From Actinomycetota bacterium (GTDB taxonomy: Bacteria; Actinomycetota; Geothermincolia; Fen-727; Anoxymicrobiaceae), in NCBI GenBank assembly GCA_003154635.1, contig PMDX01000008.1:3480-17743 (forward strand): a stretch of DNA of 14,264 nucleotides. The letters are read 5' to 3'. Positions 1-6,014 of this stretch are shown piece by piece (the stretch's first letter is position 1; every line of letters starts with the position of its first letter). Under the pieces are notes generated by a model, which saw nothing but the letters and a program-made list of their open reading frames with translations, had not been told where the DNA came from and did not search any database. Both the position numbers and the translations under genes were made by a program.

Positions 1-2
1 GC

Positions 3-113
3 GAATGGTGGGCCCTAGCCGCGGCTGGCCTGAACTCCTTTGTTCTGGCGCAGTTGGCAAAATATTCGCATTTCATGAAGAAGCACGTCTCTCATAGCCT
101 CTTAGTTCTCTAA
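3..113 (+). CDS. Possible 3' end of an unidentified protein, cut by the window edge
   Basis: One frame is open from the left edge to a TAA at 111-113, giving about 36 residues. It starts with hydrophobic, alanine- and leucine-rich sequence (WWALAAAGL) and ends in a basic, histidine-containing tail (MKKHVSHSLLVL). The first 60 bases have the GC-rich composition of the real genes further right, unlike the AT-rich DNA that follows, which is the main reason to list it. The place fits an mnmE upstream of mnmG, but the segment lacks the FCIGK ending of MnmE. A minus-strand frame starting at 76 is also open to the edge but has no ribosome-binding site. I do not recognise the protein. Confidence 0.25.
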   Translation, partial: EWWALAAAGLNSFVLAQLAKYSHFMKKHVSHSLLVL

Positions 114-519
114 TATCAACGAATATCTCGTAAGCCTAATAAGAATTAATACAAAAATGTCAGTTTGAAGGTCCCTGAGGTACGAAAAAGCACAATTCAT
201 CATGATTTCAGTAGAAACGTGCCAAACATAAAGATTTCTTGCAGGCGCTTTGATCCGCAGAGACAGAGTGTTGAGGGGGGATTATTTCAAATAACCAAAA
301 TCAGAGCAAAAATCATAAAGTACAAGAAGATAGACATTCTTTATGAAAACTCTGAGCATGCCAGATATGGATATAACATATCTATTTGGCAAAAACGTCA
401 AGAATGCCGGTAATATTGGAGGTTAAAAATGTCTAAATCTTTAGTTGAGATTATTCCTAACCAGAAACCTGACGATGAAAGAACCAAAGTGTAAAGAAAC
501 GGGCAATACTCAAAATAGA
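114..519. other. AT-rich stretch without a supported gene
   Basis: This 406-base stretch is A+T-rich and holds no frame I would defend. An 82-codon frame (165-413) begins with TTG and lacks a Shine-Dalgarno sequence. A 21-codon frame (429-494) has a good GGAGG six bases before its ATG but resembles nothing I know. Around 377-394 one frame reads D-I-three residues-F-G-K. This recalls the D-I-F-x-x-F-C-I-G-K end of MnmE with two residues missing, and lies where mnmE normally ends before mnmG. That is a weak hint only. No tRNA, terminator or convincing hairpin was seen. Confidence 0.5.
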
Positions 520-1340
520 ATGCACGTAATTCAGAAGCATCAGAGAAGTTATAGAAGAATTGCAGGAGCCATCGGATGCCGTAGAAAAGCGAATTTTCTT
601 TTAAGACTGGAATTGAAGAAACAGAGAGATCCACATCTGTAGGAGAAACTGACCATAAAGCAGAAATTTGAGGAATTGCGAAGAGCAATGTTGAAAACTG
701 TAAAGAAAAGTGGAAAAGATGTGAAGAGTTTAGCCAAATAAGAAAGGGCGAACACAGGAAGGGGAGGGGTTTAGACGTTGTCGATAGAGAATAATAGCTG
801 AAAGAAGGAAAGCAGCAGAAAGAACAGGCATGGATGATACCTTGACGAGATGCGTGGAAAAGCGGACAAGGGGCAGAAGTGTGATTAAGAGAACCAACAA
901 AAGAAGCAAGACTACGGAGTTCAACTGCAAGACGGAGAAAGAAAGATTGCGAATTGAGAACTAACAGAAAGCTTACGGCCAGGACCCAAGTGTACACAAG
1001 AAAGAGAATCCGAAAGTATTTCGATGGTTCAAACAGCGTTTAGAACAGAAAGATCACGTGGATAGCATTCTCATGAGGTAGAAGAACGCGATGAGCTGAA
1101 CAGGGGTGGCTTCAAGAAGAAGAAAAGACCTCTTTGACGTGCAGAAGAGAGTCCTATATTAATTACCGAAGAAGAAAGGAAGGGGAATCTCTCTGCTTTC
1201 GGGATCATTGAGGAAGCCAAGGAAGGACTATCAAGGCTCGAACTTAAAAGGGGTATCAATCGTAGTATGAAGACCATAAGGAAAGGGAAACCTGACCTCC
1301 GGACGGAAGCGGGGGCACATGATGAAGTTCTCCACCGAAT

Positions 1341-1369
1341 TGTGCATAACTTATGGCCTGTGTGGAAAA
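1341..1369 (-). promoter_or_regulatory. Two DnaA-box-like nonamers
   Basis: Read on the minus strand, 1349-1341 is TTATGCACA, which fits the TTATNCACA DnaA-box consensus, and 1369-1361 is TTTTCCACA, one mismatch from TTATCCACA. They lie just before the parS at 1379. Two boxes do not make an origin, no dnaA gene or AT-rich unwinding element is next to them, and chance is a fair alternative. Confidence 0.25.
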
Positions 1370-1378
1370 GAGACAATT

Positions 1379-1394
1379 GGTTCCACGTGAAACA
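1379..1394 (+). promoter_or_regulatory. parS: parS centromere site (ParB/Spo0J binding site)
   Basis: The 16-mer GGTTCCACGTGAAACA differs at one position, the first base, from the common Bacillota parS form TGTTCCACGTGAAACA, and has the CACGTG core with near-palindromic arms. It lies 1.6 kb upstream of parA and 2.4 kb upstream of parB, as expected for an origin-proximal centromere. Two other CACGTG cores, at 1055 and 8323, lack the flanking arms. ParB is known to load on parS as a CTP-dependent clamp and spread. The site has stayed almost perfect inside a gene relic in which codons have decayed. Confidence 0.75.
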
Positions 1395-2174
1395 TCTTTG
1401 GCATACGCAAATCGGGTGAGTCTCTCTGAAATTGAGGCCAGTAATAAAGGGAGAGGAACAAATCCTGGAGATACCCAGAAGGAATGAGGCTATAGCCCAT
1501 ATATGGAAAAAGAAGATACGTGTTACAAGGACAGGAGCCAGGTAAGGGATTTAAGAAAATAGAGCTCACAAGAGGACAGGGAAGAAAAGAGGCGGGTACT
1601 ATGGAGCTACAGAGCTACACAGGACCCGACGTAAGAAATTTATGAAGAAGTTTGATTGTTAAAAGCTCAAAAAAGGAAAGCGACTTTAGAGAAATGAAGA
1701 CATAAACACAAATGAAGTTGATAAAGAGAGCGACGAAGAACTCGGGGGATGAAACCCTGCCGGGCTTACTAAGGAAAGACGAGGATAGGATTCAATAGAA
1801 GCTAAGAAAAGAGAGCTCGCATTGGCAACCTCTCTTGGTTGGATGAAGATGGCAAGGTATTGGGAAGAGAAGAATGCAAATTGGTTCTTGGGCGTGAGGA
1901 AGTACGTTTACATGAGAAGGACTGAAGAAAAAGAGCGGGGATTGAGATTTTTGGGGTGGAAGAAGTAGCCTGGGAGAAAAGGCGACTTCTTCAAAGTCAG
2001 AGTGGATCAGAAAGAACGCATTGGTGGAAAGAATCCTTCAAAGAGAGCGTCGCTGAGCATATGGAGCAAGAAAGCGTACTCTCTGGACGGGAATAAAGAA
2101 TTTGGGAACCTAACACGGAAGTGACTTGGAACAAACCTGGGAAGAGACAAAAGCAGTGTGAATGGAAGATGGCA

Positions 2175-2203
2175 GGATTTGGTAATTATTAATTAAATAT
2201 AAT
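2175..2203 (+). promoter_or_regulatory. Weak candidate promoter for rsmG-parAB
   Basis: A perfect TATAAT lies at 2198-2203 in an AT-rich patch, 57 bases before the rsmG ATG. With a 17-base spacer the -35 position would be GGATTT, a poor match to TTGACA. It is the only promoter-like signal between the mnmG relic and rsmG, so it may drive the rsmG-parA-parB unit, but the missing -35 makes this uncertain. Confidence 0.25.
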
Positions 2204-2260
2204 GTTGAGGGTTAGACCATATATTACGTGAAGGGATATTTAAGCGCTGAAGGACATAAG

Positions 2261-2914
2261 ATGAAAGAACCGGCGATGGAAATAATGGGAAAGGCACTGG
2301 ATTTTTACGAAATCGCTGGAGCCAACGAGAAAATGGAGAAAATAGCGGTCTATTCAGAGATGCTAGTAAAAAACAGGAAATGGGCCGGCCTTGCGTCAAG
2401 ATCGTTTGAAGGAACCATGGAAGAATCGATGATGGATTCCATGATGGTATTAGAAGGAACGGTGTCCCGAAAGTCGCAAGTTGCAGACATTGGGAGCGGG
2501 GGGGGATTGTTGGGCATCGTACTTGCGATAGCATGTCCCATGATGAACGTAACCATGGTTGAGTCATCGGGGAGAAAATCGGCTTTTCTTGCTGAAGTGT
2601 CCGGAGCGCTCGCCCTCGAGAACGTCGAGATCGCCAACGTGCGAGCAGAGCAAATGGTTGGCAACCGTGAGTTTGACGTGTGTGTCTCGAGAGCTTCCGG
2701 CAGGCTAGACGAAATCGCAACACTTGCGATTCGGTTGCTGGCCAAGGAAGGGAGATACGTCGCTCTGAAATCGAGAGATATCCAAGCAGAGGTAGAAAAG
2801 GCCAGGCCAGCGGTGGAGAAAGCAGGGGGCAAGATTACTGTTGTCAAACCGCGAATGCCTGCCGCCCTGGGGATGCAATCCCGCGCCTCGCTTGTTGTCG
2901 TAGATAAGTTGTAA
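2261..2914 (+). CDS. rsmG: 16S rRNA (guanine-N7) methyltransferase RsmG, divergent
   Basis: RsmG (GidB) uses S-adenosylmethionine to methylate N7 of G527 (E. coli numbering) in 16S rRNA. The 217-residue product has the SAM loop as D-I-G-S-G-G-G (76-82), the following L-A-I-x-x-P segment (88-93), RAE (128-130) and a V-S-R-A motif (142-145) typical of the family. ATG 2261 is chosen because GAAGGA (2249-2254) precedes it by six bases; an in-frame GTG at 2228 has no such site. The N-terminal half is odd: 13 of its first 100 residues are methionine, the usual NLT and H-x-x-DSL motifs read GLAS and S-M-M-D-S-M, and the proline of the SAM loop (GFPG) is leucine (GLLG). The second half is closer to consensus and balanced in base composition. 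Position before parA supports the call. Whether it is fully active cannot be judged here. Confidence 0.85.
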   Translation: MKEPAMEIMGKALDFYEIAGANEKMEKIAVYSEMLVKNRKWAGLASRSFEGTMEESMMDSMMVLEGTVSRKSQVADIGSGGGLLGIVLAIACPMMNVTMVESSGRKSAFLAEVSGALALENVEIANVRAEQMVGNREFDVCVSRASGRLDEIATLAIRLLAKEGRYVALKSRDIQAEVEKARPAVEKAGGKITVVKPRMPAALGMQSRASLVVVDKL

Positions 2915-2950
2915 GATATTGGGCGTTGGATTCCCAGGGGGAGGACCCAG

Positions 2951-3778
2951 GTGCTCGAACAAGAGGCGCGCCGCGAGGAACCGGCCGTTGGTCAACCCCG
3001 CACCGCGCGGATATTCGCAATAACAAATCAGAAGGGCGGAGTCGGCAAGACAACCACGGCGATCAACCTGAGCGCCTGCCTTGCTTCGATGGGCGAGAAG
3101 GTGCTGATGGTAGACATGGACCCCCAGGGCAATGCGACCAGTGGGGTCGGTATCGAGAAACTCGAGATCGAAAAGTGCGTATACGAGATGCTCGTCGATG
3201 GCATCGATCCTCGGAAGGTCGTCACACCCGGTCCTATCCAGGGCATGGACGTAATACCATCGACCCTGGACCTTGCAGCCGCTGAGATCGAGTTGGCGTC
3301 GGAGCTGAGCAGGGAGAACCGATTGCGAACCGGCCTCGATCAACTAAGCGGAGACTACGACTACATAATCATCGACTGCCCTCCTGCGCTGGGGTTGCTG
3401 ACGATAAACGGTCTGTCGGCCGCGCAGGAAGCACTCATTCCGATACAGTGCGAGTTTTACGCTCTCGAGGGCCTCGTCTACCTGCTCCGCACGGTCCAGC
3501 GAATAAAACAGCACGTCAACCCGTCGCTTGCGATCGCCGGGGTGCTATTGACCATGTTCGATGTCCGGACGAACCTGTCCAAGGACGTCGAGGCGGAGGT
3601 TCGACGCGAGTACCCGTCGATGACCTTCAAGACCGTTATTCCCAGGACTGTGCGGTTGTCTGAAGCGCCCGGTTACGGAAAACCCATAATACTTTACGAG
3701 CCCTCGTCCAAAGGCGCATGGGCTTACACCGAGCTCGCGAAGGAAGTGATGACAAGTGGCCAAGAGAGGGCTGGGTAA
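2951..3778 (+). CDS. parA: Chromosome-partitioning ATPase ParA (Soj)
   Basis: ParA is a deviant Walker ATPase that binds DNA non-specifically as an ATP dimer and, with ParB on parS, separates newly copied origins; in sporulating Bacillota, Soj also acts on DnaA. The 275-residue protein has the deviant Walker A motif KGGVGKTT (28-35), the DMDPQGN switch motif (55-61) and DCPP (142-145). The GTG start at 2951 follows a strong GGGGGAGG by about six bases. It leaves a ~20-residue acidic and basic leader before the first beta strand. The gene begins 36 bases after rsmG and its last 23 bases overlap parB, so these genes are probably cotranscribed and coupled. Length and motifs are normal for the chromosomal Soj group, distinct from plasmid ParAs with an N-terminal HTH. 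Confidence 0.95.
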   Translation: MLEQEARREEPAVGQPRTARIFAITNQKGGVGKTTTAINLSACLASMGEKVLMVDMDPQGNATSGVGIEKLEIEKCVYEMLVDGIDPRKVVTPGPIQGMDVIPSTLDLAAAEIELASELSRENRLRTGLDQLSGDYDYIIIDCPPALGLLTINGLSAAQEALIPIQCEFYALEGLVYLLRTVQRIKQHVNPSLAIAGVLLTMFDVRTNLSKDVEAEVRREYPSMTFKTVIPRTVRLSEAPGYGKPIILYEPSSKGAWAYTELAKEVMTSGQERAG

Positions 3779-4964
3779 AGGCCTGGACGTTCTCATCGGG
3801 TCGGCGGCGACCCTGGAAGGCCAGCGGCTCGAAGAGATACCTGTTAAAGACATCAGGCCCAACCCGAAGCAACCCAGAAAGAAGATCGACCAGGAATCGA
3901 TCGGGCAGATGGCCAGGTCGATTGAGCCATTCGGAGTGGTCCAACCGGTGATCGTGCGCACCGTCGGCACAGATTTCGAACTCGTCGCCGGAGAGAGGCG
4001 TTGGCGTGCCGCCCAGGAAGCCGGGCTCGAGAAGATCCCGGCAATAGTGCGACAGTCCACCGAGACCGACTCGCTCGAGATGGCCCTGATAGAGAACCTT
4101 CACCGCTCGGATCTCAACGGCATCGAGGAAGCCAACGCATACCAACAGCTCCTCGATGACTTCGCCATAACACACGAAGAACTTTCGCGACGGGTTGGCA
4201 AGAGCAGGACGACAATCACCAACACCCTGCGCCTGCTACAGCTCTCTCCGGGGATCCAGAAAGAGGTCGTGGAAGGACGCATCACGACTGGCCACGCTCG
4301 TACGCTACTCGCTCTGCAAGACCAGCCGGGGCTCCAGCAAGAACTCTGCCAGCGTATCATCAACGAGGGTCTTTCCGTGCGCCAGACCGAGGATCTGGCT
4401 GGCCTCGCAGGTCAAGGGGACGAGGAGGAGCCCGTCGACGAGCAAACAGCTGAAGAGAAGCCACGGCTCGCACATAAGGACAAGATGCAACTTCCCGAAG
4501 AGGTCGCCAGCATGTTCTCGAGGCTGGGTGAGGTCCTGGACGCGCGCGTCAAAGGGTCGATAGGCAAGCGCAAGGGAAAGCTGATCATCGAGTTCCGAGG
4601 GGTTGACGACCTGCGCAGGATATTTGAAAACATCACCGGCCCCTGGGAAGCAGGCGCCGATGCCGAGTCCGAAGACGCCGATGCGCTTTCTTCAACCGGT
4701 GTTTATGAGGAAAAGGACGCGAGCGAGGGCGAAGCGGCCACGACAACCACCGCTTCGACTTCCGACAAGGACTTCACGGCCGATCTCTCGGATAAAGCGC
4801 GGGCCTCTGGTGCCGCCGCCGAAGGGTCCATGGCTGAGGGAGCCCCCTTGACTCCCGGTGGGCCGCCGACAGGTGCTGATGGCGAGAGCGACGCCGGCAC
4901 CGGGCTCTCCCGCGAGAGGCACGAGCCGTCCAGCCACTGGAGAAACGCGGGGAACAACTCCTGA
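3756..4964 (+). CDS. parB: Chromosome-partitioning protein ParB (Spo0J) with a long acidic tail
   Basis: ParB is a CTP-dependent DNA clamp that binds parS, spreads along DNA and stimulates ParA; it also loads SMC in Bacillota. The start fits the family signature (KRGLGKGLDVLIG). The CTP-binding N domain has GERRWRAA (79-86) and ENLHRSDLNGIEEA (113-126). The parS-reading helix-turn-helix lies at about 137-160 (HEELSRRVGKS and onwards), and the C-terminal dimerisation domain at about 245-292. The GTG start at 3756 lies within parA, 23 bases before that gene ends. The oddity is length: 402 residues against about 280-300 usually. The extra ~105 residues after the dimer domain are rich in Ala, Ser, Thr, Glu, Asp and Gly, look disordered and resemble no domain I know. 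Confidence 0.95.
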   Translation: MAKRGLGKGLDVLIGSAATLEGQRLEEIPVKDIRPNPKQPRKKIDQESIGQMARSIEPFGVVQPVIVRTVGTDFELVAGERRWRAAQEAGLEKIPAIVRQSTETDSLEMALIENLHRSDLNGIEEANAYQQLLDDFAITHEELSRRVGKSRTTITNTLRLLQLSPGIQKEVVEGRITTGHARTLLALQDQPGLQQELCQRIINEGLSVRQTEDLAGLAGQGDEEEPVDEQTAEEKPRLAHKDKMQLPEEVASMFSRLGEVLDARVKGSIGKRKGKLIIEFRGVDDLRRIFENITGPWEAGADAESEDADALSSTGVYEEKDASEGEAATTTTASTSDKDFTADLSDKARASGAAAEGSMAEGAPLTPGGPPTGADGESDAGTGLSRERHEPSSHWRNAGNNS

Positions 4965-5003
4965 AGCGATTGTAAGGAACAACCGGCGCCGTGGAACCGC
5001 ATG

Positions 5004-5939
5004 CTACGCCAGCGCGAGTTCGACCAGTCGCTCGACCAGGTCGCCGAAAGGCATCCCCGCAGCTTCCGCCGCGATAGGGAGGAGGCTGGTTTCGGTCATT
5101 CCAGGGCTGATGTTCAGCTCCAGCACGTTCGCAGTCCCGCTTTCATCGACGATCATATCGACGCGCGAGAGCTCCTTGCACCGGAACAACCTGTGGACCT
5201 GAAGCGCCAGGCGCGAGACTTCGTCAGCCACCTCGTCGCCCAGCCGTGCGGGCACGAAGTATTTGGTCTTGCCAGGCGAGTACCGGGCGTCGAAATCGTA
5301 GAACCCCGACTCGGGAACGACCTCGACTGCAGGAAGGGCCTGAGGGCCCACGTTGCCGATTACGCTGACGGCCACCTCTCTGCCCGCGACAAACGATTCG
5401 ATGATGGCCCGGTCGTCGTATCCGAGGGCCGTCAGTATAGCCGCAGAGAGGGCATCGAGAGATCGGACTATGGTCACGCCGAGAGCCGAACCCTGAGCGG
5501 CTGGTTTCACAACTACCGGGCCTCCGAGCTTCTCCCATAGCCTGGGCAGCGCTGTAGCTGCGCCCATGTCCTCGATGGTCGATGAGCTCACGCTGAAGTA
5601 CGCCGGTGTGGGGATCCCGTTCGCGACGAGAAGCTCCTTGGAGAGCACCTTGTTGAATCCGATTATGCTGGGAAGAGGTCCGGGTCCGGTATACGGGATC
5701 CCAAGGATTTCGAGGAGCTCCTGGATGGTTCCGTCTTCGCCGTCTTTGCCGTGCAGAGCAATATAGACGAGGTCCGGCCTCTCACTGTAAAGAGTGGGGA
5801 CCAGGGTCTCATCGACATCGAGCGCAGCCACGGGGTAATCCCTCTCCCTCAAGGCGCGCTCGATACGCTTGCCCGATTTGATCGAGACGTCCCGTTCGAG
5901 CGAGCGCCCACCCATCAGCACTGCGATCCTGGGCTTCAT
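5004..5939 (-). CDS. ddl: D-alanine--D-alanine ligase
   Basis: This ATP-grasp enzyme joins two D-alanines to make the dipeptide for peptidoglycan precursors in the cytoplasm. The 311-residue protein matches E. coli DdlB motifs closely in spacing: E15 in GGRSLERDVS, K97, K145 in VKPAAQGS, E181, Y220 in DFDARY (the Tyr expected of D-Ala-D-Ala rather than depsipeptide ligases), R259, D261, E274, N276 and S285 in NISPGMTETS. Small changes are Arg for the usual Lys before Y220 and Asn for Asp before K97. ATG at 5939 is chosen because AAGGAG sits five bases upstream; an ATG at 5954 would add five residues with a weaker site. It lies 68 bases downstream of the aminotransferase gene in the same direction, so one transcript is likely, and it converges on parB with only a 39-base gap. 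Confidence 0.93.
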   Translation of the reverse strand: MKPRIAVLMGGRSLERDVSIKSGKRIERALRERDYPVAALDVDETLVPTLYSERPDLVYIALHGKDGEDGTIQELLEILGIPYTGPGPLPSIIGFNKVLSKELLVANGIPTPAYFSVSSSTIEDMGAATALPRLWEKLGGPVVVKPAAQGSALGVTIVRSLDALSAAILTALGYDDRAIIESFVAGREVAVSVIGNVGPQALPAVEVVPESGFYDFDARYSPGKTKYFVPARLGDEVADEVSRLALQVHRLFRCKELSRVDMIVDESGTANVLELNISPGMTETSLLPIAAEAAGMPFGDLVERLVELALA

Positions 5940-5972
5940 GCCTTCTCCTTCCATCGAGCTCCCGCCGGCCGG

Positions 5973-6014
5973 TGTGTAGCCTCAAGGCGCGGTGGAGCCG
6001 AATGCCGCTACACA
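5973..6014. repeat. 8-bp inverted repeat between aminotransferase and ddl
   Basis: TGTGTAGC (5973-5980) and GCTACACA (6007-6014) are perfect complements with 26 bases between them. The right arm covers the stop codon of the aminotransferase gene, and the left arm is about 34 bases upstream of the ddl start. There is no T-run, so it is not a typical terminator. It could be an mRNA processing or attenuation hairpin, or chance. Confidence 0.35.

Larger units (their letters stand above)
520..2196 (+). pseudogene. mnmG: Decayed mnmG (tRNA uridine-34 carboxymethylaminomethyl enzyme, GidA)
   Basis: No frame is open for long, yet MnmG landmarks appear in the right order when small indels are allowed. 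At 548-579 are remnants of V-I-x-I-G-G-G-H-A-G-C. A frame at 633-668 parallels PSIGG...REI, and 729-764 reads F-S-Q-I-R then K-G six residues later, as in FIQIRMLNTSKG. At 1400-1414 GYAIE codons are broken by two single A insertions. At 1436-1503 are pieces of AGQINGTSG and QG-IAGI. At 1522-1552 is GTTACA...GGAGCCA...AGG, matching VTKGTxEPYRMF, and 1558-1575 matches SRAEYR at three of six codons. Length (~1.7 kb against ~1.9 kb) and position just upstream of rsmG also fit the usual mnmG-rsmG-parAB order. An intact MnmG, with MnmE, modifies wobble U34 using FAD; this copy cannot be translated as one protein. Both ends are approximate. Confidence 0.8.

Noticed and set aside
165..413. 82-codon frame starting with TTG
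   Set aside because: No Shine-Dalgarno sequence, AT-rich DNA, no recognisable motif; it may be chance or broken DNA.
429..494. 21-codon frame with a good GGAGG site
   Set aside because: The ribosome site is real-looking but the product is tiny and unlike anything known, and its DNA is part of the decayed region; possible remnant, not supportable as a gene.
398..997. 199-codon open frame on the minus strand
   Set aside because: It is the antisense of purine-rich DNA, which lacks the complement of stop codons; the product is Ser/Phe/Leu/Pro-rich without family features or ribosome-binding site, and the plus strand carries the mnmG relic.
1051..1066. Second CACGTG core as a parS site
   Set aside because: The arms around the core do not match the parS consensus; the same holds for the core at 8323-8328.
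520..2196. Long structured non-coding RNA
   Set aside because: A strand that is about 70% purine can form little internal pairing, and MnmG landmarks explain the region better.
4965..5003. Terminator between convergent parB and ddl
   Set aside because: The 39-base gap holds no clear GC stem followed by a T-run in either direction.
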